From JAEZAF01 sp964395665 (GTDB lineage: Bacteria > Chloroflexota > Anaerolineae > Aggregatilineales > Phototrophicaceae), in contig CAYNDH010000004.1 in the NCBI GenBank assembly GCA_964395665.1, positions 9,917 to 73,916 on the forward strand: a stretch of DNA of 64,000 nucleotides, given 5' to 3'. The position numbers and the translations under genes are program-made. Under the pieces are notes generated by a model. It saw only the letters and a list, made by a program, of their open reading frames with translations, was not told where the DNA came from and searched no databases. Below, piece after piece: positions 9,504 to 18,856 of this stretch (within the stretch, counting starts at the first letter, position 1; each line of letters opens with the position of its first letter).

Positions 9504-9549
9504 TATCGTAAGCACATCTAATAGATCAGGGATTTTTAGGAAACAAATA

Positions 9550-12500
9550 ATGGTTAAAGGTGCTGAAGCCTCGAACGACCTCGGGGGTCTTCCAATTCAC
9601 GATGTTCATACACCGTCACAGAAAAGTCAGAGTCTCCCCTCCCGCCGTCCGGTACATTTAGAAAACTTCACACTCGATGCTAAATACCTTCAGGAAGAAG
9701 GCACGATCCTGCTTTCGGGTATACAGGCACTGATGCGCCTGCCGCTGGATCAGCGTCGGGCTGATCTGCGCCGTGGGCTGAACACAGCCACACTGATTTC
9801 CGGCTATCGCGGTTCGCCCATCGGCGGGCTGGATATGCTGCTCCAGCAGAATCAGAAGATCCTTCAGGATCATGAAGTCGTCTTTATCCCCGGCGTGAAC
9901 GAAGATCTGGGCGCGACAGCCGTTTTCGGCAGTCAGCTTGCCAATCTGCTGCCACAGCCGAAATATGACGGCGTCCTTGGCATCTGGTACGGCAAAGCGC
10001 CGGGACTGGACCGGAGCAACGACGCGATCAAACACGCCAATTTCGCCGGTGTGGGCCGTCACGGGGGCGTAATCGCCGTCGCAGGGGATGATCCCAACGC
10101 CAAATCTTCAACCCTGCCCTCTGCGACCGAGATGTCGATGTGGGACTCGCTCATGCCGGTGCTGTTCCCCGGAAATGTGCAGGAAGTCCTTGACTTTGGC
10201 CGCATCGGGTTTGAACTCTCGCGCTATTCCGGCTTATGGGTCGGATTCAAATTCGTCACCAATATCGCCGACGAATTCAGCAATGCCGAAGTCACGCCGG
10301 ATCGCATCCAGATGCAGCACCCGGAATTTGTCTACAAGGGCAAACCGTGGCAGCACAACCAGAACCCGCATCTGCTGACACCCTACAGCCTCTCGATTGA
10401 GCGGGAGATCATGGAAGGTCGGCTGGAAGCAGCGCGGCTGTTTGGCGCACTCAACCAGCTTAACCGCGTCACTGTCCGCACCGCTGATGACTGGATCGGG
10501 ATCGCTGCTGCTGGCAAAACTTACTACGATGTCCGGCAGGCATTTCAGGAACTTGGCCTTGATGATGAGATGCTCCAGCACTACGGCATCCGCCTGCTGA
10601 AGATCAATATGCTGGCGCCGGTGGACAGCGGAAGCATCCGCGAGTTCGCTTACGGGCTGGAAGAGATCGTCGTCATTGAGGAAAAGCGCGCCTTTGTCGA
10701 GCTGTTCATCCGTGACGCCCTGTATAACCTCACAGATCGTCCGATGCTGATCGGCAAGAAGGACGAATACGATCAGGTTTTTGTCCCGCAGTTCGGAGAA
10801 CTCAATTCGGATGAGATCGCACGGCTGCTGGTCAAGCGCCTGAAAAGACAGCTTCCGGCAGACCTGCTCGAACAGCGCATGAAGCTGCTGGACGCGCCGG
10901 TGCAGTCGATGTCACTGCCGCTGCTGCCCGTGAATATCCAGCGCACGCCGTATTACTGCTCCGGCTGCCCGCACAACACATCCACTATGAATGTGCCGGA
11001 AGGTTCACTGGTCGGCGCGGGCATCGGCTGCCATACCATGACGGTCCTGATGGATGGCAGCAAGGACAGCATCGTCGGCATTACGCAGATGGGCGGCGAG
11101 GGCGCGCAGTGGGTCGGCGCATCGCCGTTCACTGAAACCTCTCACCTGTTCCAGAATCTGGGTGACGGCACGCTGTTCCATTCCGGCACACTGGCGATCC
11201 GTCAGTCGGTGGCGGCCAATGCCCATATCACCTATAAAATCCTGTGGAACTCTGCCGTCGCCATGACAGGCGGGCAGCATGTTGATGGCGGGATGCCGCT
11301 GCCCGATCTGACTCACCTGCTCCATGCAGAAGGCGTTCGGCGGATCATCATCACCAGCCCGACACCCGAAGAATATGACCCGCATCTGAACTGGGCATCC
11401 GGCGTTGAGATCTGGCATCGCGATCGCATCATCGAAGCGCAGGAAGCGCTGGCCCAGATCCCCGGCGTCACTGCCCTGATTCACGATCAGGAGTGCGCCG
11501 CCGAATTACGCCGCAAGCGCAGCCGTGGAATTGTGCCCGAACCGCCCACTCGTGTCTTCATCAACGAGGCGGTCTGCGAAGGCTGCGGTGACTGCGGTGA
11601 TAAATCCAACTGCCTGAGTGTTTTCCCGGTTGAAACCGAATTCGGACGCAAGACACAGATTCACCAGTCGTCCTGCAACAAGGATTACACCTGCCTGAAG
11701 GGTGACTGCCCGGCCTTCCTGACTGTGATCCCGAATACCGAGCAGTTGAAGGCACGTAAAAAGGACATCTACGAGCTGAATGAAGTGCTGCCGGAGCCGA
11801 AATACGTCACCGAGCGCGTCGCCAATATCTATATGGTCGGAATCGGCGGTACAGGTGTCGTCACCACCAATCAGATCGTCGCCACTGCCGCCGTGATCGA
11901 TGGCAAATACGTCACCAGCCTTGACCAGACCGGCATGAGTCAGAAAGGCGGCCCGGTCGTCTCGCATCTCAAGGTCCTTGATCAGCCGGACGAAGGCGCG
12001 AACCAGATCTCGCTGCGCTCTGCCGACTGCTATCTGGCATTCGACCTGCTCGGCGCGACCAACTTCAAAAATCTGGCGCACACCGATCCGAACCGCACGG
12101 TCGCGATTGTCTCCACCAGTGAAGTCCCGACCGGCGGGATGGTCGCCAGCACTGCTATTCGCTATCCCGGTATGCACCCGCTGATCCGCGTTGTGGAAGA
12201 ACATACCCGCGCCGCCGACAATGTCTACTTCGATGCTGTCGGGCTGAGCGAGATGCTCTTCGCATCACACATGCCCGCCAATATGATGGTGATCGGCGCG
12301 GCTTACCAGCGCGGCCTGATCCCGGTCAGCGCGGCTGCGATTGAAAAGGCGATTGAGCTGAACGGCGTGGCGGTCAAGGCCAATCTGAACGCCTTCCGTG
12401 TAGGCCGCAAGATCGTGCTGGACCCGGATTTCGTCGCCACGCTGAAGCCGAAGCGCGCCGGTGATCTGGAAATCACGCCCGAGATCACACCCGAAGCCGC

Positions 12501-13158
12501 CACCCTGATCCACCGCATCGGCGCACCAGAAGAGAGTGAATTACGCCATCTGCTCGAGATCCGCGTGCCGGAACTGATCGAATATCAGAACGCCGCCTAC
12601 GCTGCATCCTATGTCGATCTGGTGCGTGAAGTGTACATCCGCGAACAGACCATCTGCCCCGGCATCACACGCCTGAGCGAAGCGGTCGCACGCTATCTGT
12701 TCAAACTGATGGCGTATAAGGACGAGTACGAAGTCGCACGCCTGCATCTGAAGCAGGAGCTGGATCGCGAGATCACGGCGCAGTTTGGCGATAACGCCCA
12801 GGTGCGTTACATGCTGCACCCGCCCATCTTCCGCTCACTTGGCATGAAGAAGAAACTGGCACTCGGAAGCTGGTTCGATCACGGCTATCGTATGCTGACC
12901 CGTATGAAAAGCCTGCGCGGGACACCGCTGGACGTCTTCGGCTATGCGAAAGTCCGCCGAGTGGAGCGCGACCTGATCCAGCAGTATCGCGATCTCGTGC
13001 AGCAGATGCTCGCTGCGCTCTCGCCAGCAACGTATGATACCGCTGTCGAACTGGCCGAACTGCCGGACATCGTGCGCGGTTATGAGGACATCAAACTGCG
13101 CAATGTCGAGCAGTATCAGCAGCGCGTGGAAGAGCTTCGGGCAAAGCTGATTCAGTAG
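9550..13158 (+). CDS. Fused indolepyruvate:ferredoxin oxidoreductase
   Basis: This 1202-residue protein is the single-chain form of indolepyruvate ferredoxin oxidoreductase, which turns aryl-pyruvates from aromatic amino acid breakdown into acyl-CoA while reducing ferredoxin. In order it has an N-terminal pyrimidine-binding domain (with SGYRGSPIGGLD at about 80-91), a thiamine diphosphate domain around 475-600 (CSGCPHN, GIGCHTM, MGGEGAQWVG), a cysteine-rich iron-sulfur segment around 675-720 (CEGCGDCGDKSNC, then SSCNKDYTCLKGDCP), a gamma-subunit-like domain from about 757 (GIGGTGVVTTNQ, DQTGMSQKGGPV) and a C-terminal DUF6537-type region from about 985. An AGGAAAC ribosome-binding site precedes the ATG. 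It stands alone, so substrate specificity rests on family membership only. Confidence 0.9.
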   Translation: MVKGAEASNDLGGLPIHDVHTPSQKSQSLPSRRPVHLENFTLDAKYLQEEGTILLSGIQALMRLPLDQRRADLRRGLNTATLISGYRGSPIGGLDMLLQQNQKILQDHEVVFIPGVNEDLGATAVFGSQLANLLPQPKYDGVLGIWYGKAPGLDRSNDAIKHANFAGVGRHGGVIAVAGDDPNAKSSTLPSATEMSMWDSLMPVLFPGNVQEVLDFGRIGFELSRYSGLWVGFKFVTNIADEFSNAEVTPDRIQMQHPEFVYKGKPWQHNQNPHLLTPYSLSIEREIMEGRLEAARLFGALNQLNRVTVRTADDWIGIAAAGKTYYDVRQAFQELGLDDEMLQHYGIRLLKINMLAPVDSGSIREFAYGLEEIVVIEEKRAFVELFIRDALYNLTDRPMLIGKKDEYDQVFVPQFGELNSDEIARLLVKRLKRQLPADLLEQRMKLLDAPVQSMSLPLLPVNIQRTPYYCSGCPHNTSTMNVPEGSLVGAGIGCHTMTVLMDGSKDSIVGITQMGGEGAQWVGASPFTETSHLFQNLGDGTLFHSGTLAIRQSVAANAHITYKILWNSAVAMTGGQHVDGGMPLPDLTHLLHAEGVRRIIITSPTPEEYDPHLNWASGVEIWHRDRIIEAQEALAQIPGVTALIHDQECAAELRRKRSRGIVPEPPTRVFINEAVCEGCGDCGDKSNCLSVFPVETEFGRKTQIHQSSCNKDYTCLKGDCPAFLTVIPNTEQLKARKKDIYELNEVLPEPKYVTERVANIYMVGIGGTGVVTTNQIVATAAVIDGKYVTSLDQTGMSQKGGPVVSHLKVLDQPDEGANQISLRSADCYLAFDLLGATNFKNLAHTDPNRTVAIVSTSEVPTGGMVASTAIRYPGMHPLIRVVEEHTRAADNVYFDAVGLSEMLFASHMPANMMVIGAAYQRGLIPVSAAAIEKAIELNGVAVKANLNAFRVGRKIVLDPDFVATLKPKRAGDLEITPEITPEAATLIHRIGAPEESELRHLLEIRVPELIEYQNAAYAASYVDLVREVYIREQTICPGITRLSEAVARYLFKLMAYKDEYEVARLHLKQELDREITAQFGDNAQVRYMLHPPIFRSLGMKKKLALGSWFDHGYRMLTRMKSLRGTPLDVFGYAKVRRVERDLIQQYRDLVQQMLAALSPATYDTAVELAELPDIVRGYEDIKLRNVEQYQQRVEELRAKLIQ

Positions 13159-13193
13159 CAGTATGATGCCAGTAGCAGCATTGTGAGATAACA

Positions 13194-13229
13194 AAAACGG
13201 CGAGTCAGGTCAGTCTGACTCGCCGTTTT
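13194..13229. terminator. Bidirectional intrinsic terminator
   Basis: A 15-bp perfect stem, 13194-13208 against 13215-13229, with a 6-base loop has A4 on the left and T4 on the right. It lies between two converging genes, the oxidoreductase (plus) and the TPM protein (minus), and can end transcripts from both sides. Confidence 0.85.
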
Positions 13230-13252
13230 GATTCATACCAGATTCCAGGGTG

Positions 13253-14470
13253 CTACCAGCTTCCGCTGGCCCCGCCGCCGGATGAGCTTCCACCGCCGAA
13301 CGAACCGCTCGACGATGATGAAGACGACGAACTCGACGAACTGAAACCCGATGACGAACTGCTGCTCTCGCTACAGTCGCGCATGGGGATCACTTCTTCC
13401 CATGTATTCTCATAACGGCAGTTGGCGCAGCGCTCGCTTCCCTCTCGCAGGCCGGTGGAATAGCAGGTTGCGGAGTCAATGACGCGGGAATCGCGGCCAA
13501 GTGTCTTGTAATTGCAGTTCGGGCAGTGCGAGTAAAAACTTAACCCGTAGTAGTCGAAAACCTGATGCGTGCCGCAGTCGTCGCACTTCCAGACATCGTA
13601 ATCGACCGAACCGATACTCTCTTCGGCACGCTGGCCGTCGGTCAGGAATTCGTCATCGGCATATTCGTCCAACCGGTGCATATTGATCCCACAGTTGGGG
13701 CATTTACGCGGACGCATCCGCAGCATGCGCCGGACTCCCAGAAATCCGCCGCCGGCCAGCGCTGCCAGTCCCCCCACAGCCATCGGTGTCGAGACTGAAA
13801 TCCCCTCATCGCTGTTACTGCTGGTATTCGTCGATGTCCCGACCGACGAGACCGACTGTGTCGCACGTGGGCGCGGTGTCGTGAGGACACCCGCTCCATT
13901 GGATGCAGTCGAGCTTTCAAAAACACCCTTCTCGACCTTGATGACATCCGCCACCTGAATCAGCGTGTCATAGATGCCTGCTTCGTAATCCCCAGCGCGG
14001 AAACGCGGCAGTGCATACGCATCAATCACCGTCTGCATGTCATCGTTCAGGGTGCGCTCATAGCTCACGCCGACTTCGACGCGGATCTTACGGTCATCCA
14101 CACCCATCAGGATCATTACACCATCCGAGTCCTGATCACCGACGCCCCATGTGTTAAACAGTGAGGTCGCAAACTGTTCAAAGGTGCTGTCCGGCGTATC
14201 ATAATCCTGATAGGAGCCAATCGTGACCACCGTCGCTTCAACACCGGCAGTCTCACGCAGATCCTGCAAAATGCCGGTCATATCCGCTTCCACGTCGGCG
14301 CTGATCAGCCCGGCGAAGTCATTGACAAAAACACTGTCATAACCAGGATACTGTCCACGTGACGGCGTCGGCTGGACCGGCGGTGTTGATGCCGTCTGGG
14401 CCAGCGCCGCCCCTGTGACGGTCAGCAGCAGGATCAGGGCTGACAGGTGTATCAGAGATCGAGCTTTCAT
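13253..14470 (-). CDS. TPM-domain membrane protein with zinc-ribbon cysteines
   Basis: The ATG at 14470 begins a typical signal sequence (MKARSLIHLSALILLL); an ATG four codons upstream (14482) is possible but sits directly against the GAGAGG motif. The 405-residue product has a TPM domain (about residues 40-165), a Ser/Thr spacer, a membrane segment around 230-250, then a cytoplasmic region with paired cysteines (CPNC, CDDC, CPNC, CANC) that resembles tandem zinc ribbons, and a Ser/Gly-rich tail ending in SSGGGASGSW. TPM proteins are membrane-linked with acid-phosphatase or PSII-repair roles in plants; the bacterial role is unclear. It is the first gene left of the converging terminator. Confidence 0.8.
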   Translation of the reverse strand: MKARSLIHLSALILLLTVTGAALAQTASTPPVQPTPSRGQYPGYDSVFVNDFAGLISADVEADMTGILQDLRETAGVEATVVTIGSYQDYDTPDSTFEQFATSLFNTWGVGDQDSDGVMILMGVDDRKIRVEVGVSYERTLNDDMQTVIDAYALPRFRAGDYEAGIYDTLIQVADVIKVEKGVFESSTASNGAGVLTTPRPRATQSVSSVGTSTNTSSNSDEGISVSTPMAVGGLAALAGGGFLGVRRMLRMRPRKCPNCGINMHRLDEYADDEFLTDGQRAEESIGSVDYDVWKCDDCGTHQVFDYYGLSFYSHCPNCNYKTLGRDSRVIDSATCYSTGLREGSERCANCRYENTWEEVIPMRDCSESSSSSSGFSSSSSSSSSSSSGSFGGGSSSGGGASGSW

Positions 14471-14578
14471 TCTGACTTGCATCCTCTCATCGTCAATCGA
14501 TTATCCGACTCTCACTATATGCGAATCGCCGGACTCTGAGACACCCAGTCTTTAGGGAATCCATTGACCTGAATTGTG

Positions 14579-15910
14579 CTATTCGGTCTTGAGCGCGATC
14601 ACTGGCGGAAGCCGCGCCGCCCGCAGCGCCGGATATAAGCCAGCGCCGATCCCGACCGCTGTCGCCAGCACCAGCGCGAAAAGCGCCAGTTCCGGCGGGA
14701 TCACAAACAGATTGCCGCCGATCTGTGACGGATCAATCGGCAGGAAGATCATCCCACCGCCACCCTGATCACCCGTCGGCAGATTAGCAATCGCCGAATT
14801 GACGAGATTCTGAAGTACCGCCGCCACACCGACACCGGCGATCCCCCCGCACAGCCCAACCAGCGCCGCTTCGATCAGAAACACGGTCAGCACATCGCGA
14901 TCCGTCGCCCCGATGGCCTTCATCAGCCCGATCTCACGGGTGCGTTCCAGAATCGCCATTGTCATGGTATTTGCCACGCCGAACGCCGCCACCAGCAGCG
15001 CGACGCCGCCTACGCCGCCCAGCATCAGACGCATGGTGCCGAAGAAGCCGTTGAGCTGATTCAGGAATTCGCCCATGCCGCCGGTCTGAAAGCCGAGCTT
15101 GCGAATCTCTTCCGAGACCTGATTGGTGGTCTCGCGGCTGGTGGCACGCACCGTCACCTGATCGTAGACGAACGTTTTCGGATCAGTCGGCTGGCCGGTC
15201 ATCCATTCGTTGAGGTCGATCACATCCAGAATCGGCATAAGTACGGCGTAATCGAAATTGCTGGAACCGGGGGCCAGCTTCCCGACGAAACTGGCGTTAA
15301 TCCGCTTGGTTTCAATCGTGTCAGACCAGCGGGTTGCGGTCATCTTCAAACCGGTTTCATTGAAGAGATCAACCGCTATCGGCTGCCAGTCATCAATATC
15401 CGCCGAAGGATCACTGAAGTAGTCGCCGGCGGCAGAGCCAACCAGCATTTCACCTTCTCCCAGACGAAACTCGCCTTCAGCAATTGAAAGCCCCAGATAC
15501 GGCAGAAGACGCGGGTCCACACCGACCACCGAAACCCAACCCTGATATTTTTCGGCAGTCGTGATCTCCAGTCCGCCCTGAAAATTCACCACCGGGATGA
15601 CGGCCTCAACACCTTCGATCTGCCACATGCGCGCCACGTTCTCGGCGGTTAGCTGCGCCAGTTCTTCCTGTTCTTCGCCACCGCCGCCCCCGCCCCGGCC
15701 CCATCCGCCGTAATTCGGCCAGACCTGAATTTCCGTCAGGCTGCCGCTCTGACCGATGCCTGCTTCAGCAGCATTCTGCAAGCCGATTGTCAGGGCAATC
15801 AGCAGGATGACGGCGGCAGTTCCCACCAGGACACCGCCAGCCGTCATCGCCAGCCGCGCCCGCGCCCGCAGAAGATTACCGATCGCTAATTGTGCGAGTT
15901 CATAAAACAT
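14579..15910 (-). CDS. ABC transporter permease, MacB/FtsX type
   Basis: This 443-residue protein has one N-terminal membrane helix (about 18-45), a large extracytoplasmic MacB-type domain (about 50-290), and three C-terminal helices with the FtsX signature region ILERTREIGLMKAIGATDRDVL and a final GLYPALRAARLPPVIALKTE, which is typical of LolC/MacB permeases. It probably works with the ATPase at 18038-18856 as a mechanotransmission exporter rather than a channel. It is the last gene of the minus-strand operon that starts at 20109. Confidence 0.9.
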   Translation of the reverse strand: MFYELAQLAIGNLLRARARLAMTAGGVLVGTAAVILLIALTIGLQNAAEAGIGQSGSLTEIQVWPNYGGWGRGGGGGGEEQEELAQLTAENVARMWQIEGVEAVIPVVNFQGGLEITTAEKYQGWVSVVGVDPRLLPYLGLSIAEGEFRLGEGEMLVGSAAGDYFSDPSADIDDWQPIAVDLFNETGLKMTATRWSDTIETKRINASFVGKLAPGSSNFDYAVLMPILDVIDLNEWMTGQPTDPKTFVYDQVTVRATSRETTNQVSEEIRKLGFQTGGMGEFLNQLNGFFGTMRLMLGGVGGVALLVAAFGVANTMTMAILERTREIGLMKAIGATDRDVLTVFLIEAALVGLCGGIAGVGVAAVLQNLVNSAIANLPTGDQGGGGMIFLPIDPSQIGGNLFVIPPELALFALVLATAVGIGAGLYPALRAARLPPVIALKTE

Positions 15911-15951
15911 GGATCTGTCGCAGCCCCCTGCCAGCTAACTTTCGGGTATGA

Positions 15952-18051
15952 CTAACTTCCAAGGCCCAGCAGACCCATCAGCAGTTTGCCCAGCCACGCG
16001 TCATCTGCTTCCGGGACCGGCGTCGGCGTCGGGAAGAAATCCGGCTCCGGCTCGATATCCGGCGGTGGCGGCGGCTGAACCGCTTCCAGACTGTATTCAT
16101 AGCTAAAGCTGCGCTCGTTGTTGAGATCATCCAGATAGCGGATCTCGACATTGACCGTCATCGGTCCTTCTTCCATGGGCATAAACGTCGAACTGTACGC
16201 CCCCTGATCATTGGCCGCAATCACACCCACAAAAGTCTCTGCGCCATCCAGAATCTCGCCATTTTCGACTTCGGTGGTCGCATTCGTCAGGTTAAGCGCA
16301 GCAGTTCCTGTATTCACCAGCTCATAGGCCAGTGTGACCGGCTCGCCGACATTCGCCATTTCCGGCAGTGGTGATTGCAGATTGATCCGCAGTGTGGGCG
16401 GCTTGACCACGACTACACTGGCACGCAGGTTATCCTGCACTGTCGCACCGTCCGCCTTCTTATAGCGCAGTGTGATCGGCAGGCTGTAGATACCGCTGTT
16501 CGTCGTCCCGTTCACGATAAAATCCTGCGTGAACTCATACGCGCCATCGGCTTCAATATCGCCGATGAACAGCGTCCCGCCGCTGCCCAGAGGGGCAAAG
16601 GTCGTACTGGGATTCGTTGTAGAACCCCCTGAACCCCCGGTCCCGCCGCCACCCGTACCGCCGCCCTCTCCATCCGGATCAGGATTCGGGCTGCCCGATG
16701 ACTCGACGGTCCCAAAGGTGACCAGCATCTCACGGGCATCCACTTCACCGACATTCTTGAGTGTCAGTGTCAGTTTAAACTGTGCCCCAGGGCGCAGCGG
16801 GTCCTTATCAATGCTGTAGGTATCCAGCAGCATGACCGGCACTTCTTCGACGACACGTGCAATATCCAGTGTCACCGAACCGTCCATTTCTCTGTTTTCG
16901 CCTTCCAGCAGATAGGTGACCTTGAGCGGCTGCGACTGTGGGCCGGGCTTCGCATCCTGTTTGACGATCATCGGGATAGCAACGGTGGTACTGGCCCCCG
17001 GCTGCAAATCCATCAGCGGGAAGTTATCCCCCTGAACACCGGGCAGCAGCACGCCCTCACCCACCACCCGCAGCAGTGTCTGCTGTGCGACGCTGTTACC
17101 CATATTGGTAAAGGTCAGCATCAGCGTCATATCCGAACCCGGGATCACCGGATTGGGGCTGTAGGTGTAATTGGTCATCACCACCTGTGTGGTATTGACG
17201 ACCGACTGCACAGTGACGCTCAACGACGCCTTGGTGCTGTAACTTTCACCGCTAAAATCGCGGAAATTAATCACCACCGGGATGCTCGACGGTCCGGCCT
17301 CGGCGGATCTGGCGACCACCGCTGACAGCGTCACCGTTGTCGATCCCCCGGGGGGCAGGTCAGGCAGAATCGTTGCCGCCTGTCCACCGGCTGGCAGGAA
17401 GGAGCCGCCAGTCTCGACAGCGGCAGAGACGCCCTCAGCCGTGCGATTACCCTGATTGAACACCTCAAACGACATGGAAACCATGCCGCCGGCATCAACA
17501 ATCAGCGGATTGACGCTGAAATTACGTGCAATCAACTGCGGCGCACCCGGCAGCGGTGTCGGCAGTGGTGGCGGTTCAATGACTTCGAAGGTCGGCGGCG
17601 GAAGCTGCGGCGCGATCACATCCAGCACCAGACGTTCGGGCCGTTCATGGGCCACATCCTGGCACGTCGGATCAATCACGCGCACATTGTAACTTCCGGG
17701 CGGCACGATATCGGGGATGTCAGCCCGCAGCGCACTGCTGTTGACCAGCGTCGTCGTCAGCACACCAAAGCCGCTTAAACGCACCGCTGATGTCTCGGTA
17801 AAGCCGGAGCCAAACACGGTCAGCACACCCGTTTCACCGCCGTACACCTGATTCGGCTCGGAACGGGTGACGATCACCGGGCAGGCGCGCTGCTCTTCGG
17901 CCAGCGTCACCGGAAGCAGCGTCGGCTGCATACTGAAGACCGGCGTTCCCTCTGGCTGCGCGATAATGACCGGCATGGAAGAAATCACAGCGGCCAGCAG
18001 GATCAGCAGCATCGAAATGAGCAGTACAGATCGATGTTTAATCGAGTTCAT
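15952..18051 (-). CDS. Secreted IPT/TIG and CARDB-repeat protein with C-terminal hydrophobic end
   Basis: This 699-residue protein starts with a signal peptide (residues 8-30), has an IPT/TIG-like beta-sandwich at about 60-150 (RSEPNQVYGGETGVLTVFGSGF), then repeated CARDB-type modules with the recurring pattern NPxxPGxxxxLxxxxxNxGxxxA, a Gly/Ser-rich insert near 480, a Pro-rich tail and a short hydrophobic end (LGKLLMGLLGLG). It overlaps the ATPase gene by 14 bases and has a GAGGA ribosome-binding site. Its place between ATPase and permease genes suggests it is the extracytoplasmic partner of the transporter, in place of the usual MFP adaptor. That role is an inference. Confidence 0.75.
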   Translation of the reverse strand: MNSIKHRSVLLISMLLILLAAVISSMPVIIAQPEGTPVFSMQPTLLPVTLAEEQRACPVIVTRSEPNQVYGGETGVLTVFGSGFTETSAVRLSGFGVLTTTLVNSSALRADIPDIVPPGSYNVRVIDPTCQDVAHERPERLVLDVIAPQLPPPTFEVIEPPPLPTPLPGAPQLIARNFSVNPLIVDAGGMVSMSFEVFNQGNRTAEGVSAAVETGGSFLPAGGQAATILPDLPPGGSTTVTLSAVVARSAEAGPSSIPVVINFRDFSGESYSTKASLSVTVQSVVNTTQVVMTNYTYSPNPVIPGSDMTLMLTFTNMGNSVAQQTLLRVVGEGVLLPGVQGDNFPLMDLQPGASTTVAIPMIVKQDAKPGPQSQPLKVTYLLEGENREMDGSVTLDIARVVEEVPVMLLDTYSIDKDPLRPGAQFKLTLTLKNVGEVDAREMLVTFGTVESSGSPNPDPDGEGGGTGGGGTGGSGGSTTNPSTTFAPLGSGGTLFIGDIEADGAYEFTQDFIVNGTTNSGIYSLPITLRYKKADGATVQDNLRASVVVVKPPTLRINLQSPLPEMANVGEPVTLAYELVNTGTAALNLTNATTEVENGEILDGAETFVGVIAANDQGAYSSTFMPMEEGPMTVNVEIRYLDDLNNERSFSYEYSLEAVQPPPPPDIEPEPDFFPTPTPVPEADDAWLGKLLMGLLGLGS

Positions 18052-18856
18052 TGGAGAAATCCTCTTTTACATCCGATGTCTGAGCGGTCACGGATTCCAG
18101 TAAGCCGGTTTTAACTCCGGACGTCATCATCTGATCTTCCACAATCTGGCCGTCGCGCAGCAGCACCATACGGTCAGCATATGCGGCGACGCCCGGATCA
18201 TGTGTCACGACAATAATGGTTTTGCCGCGCTTCCGGGCGAGATAGCGCAGCATCTGCATCACCGTCTGGCCGGTTTTACTATCCAGCGCACCGGTTGGCT
18301 CGTCTGCCATGATGACCGGCGGATTGTTGAACAACGCCCGTGCAATCGCGACACGCTGCTGCTGCCCGCCTGAAAGCTGGCTTGGACGGTGATCCATCCG
18401 CTCGGCCATCCCCAGCGCCCCCAGCAGGCGCATGGCGCGTACTTCGCGCATATCACGCGGCATATTGGCGAAGACTCCCGGCAGTGCGACATTTTCCAGC
18501 GCGGTCAGTGTCGGCACCAGATGAAAGGCCTGAAAGATAAAGCCAATCGTTTCGCGGCGAAATTCGGCTAACATCTCGCTGTCCATGGCATCCACACGCT
18601 GGCCGTTGAACAGGATTCCCCCCGTTGATGGACGATCCAGGCCGCCCAGCAGATACAGCAGCGTGCTTTTTCCACTGCCCGAAGGCCCCATAATCGCGAC
18701 GAACTGCCCACGCGGGACATGGATATCGACCTCACGCAGCGCATGAACCCACTGGTCGCCGATCTGAAAATCCTTCGTCAGCCTGCTGCCGACAATAATG
18801 TCGTCCTGTCGGTTCTCGCCCTGGGGCCACTGACGCGGATAATGCAGCGCACTCAT
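18038..18856 (-). CDS. ABC transporter ATP-binding protein, LolD/MacB type
   Basis: This 272-residue ATPase shows Walker A GPSGSGKST (about 56-64), the Q-loop region FIFQAFHLVPTLTALENV, signature LSGGQQQR, Walker B VIMADEPTGALD and the H-loop VTHDPGVAAYADR. The class pairs with MacB/FtsX-type permeases such as the one at 14579-15910. The start ATGA overlaps the upstream stop by 4 bases, so it is translationally coupled to the Yip1-like gene. It has an N-terminal extension of about 20 residues compared with LolD. Confidence 0.93.
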   Translation of the reverse strand: MSALHYPRQWPQGENRQDDIIVGSRLTKDFQIGDQWVHALREVDIHVPRGQFVAIMGPSGSGKSTLLYLLGGLDRPSTGGILFNGQRVDAMDSEMLAEFRRETIGFIFQAFHLVPTLTALENVALPGVFANMPRDMREVRAMRLLGALGMAERMDHRPSQLSGGQQQRVAIARALFNNPPVIMADEPTGALDSKTGQTVMQMLRYLARKRGKTIIVVTHDPGVAAYADRMVLLRDGQIVEDQMMTSGVKTGLLESVTAQTSDVKEDFSNELD

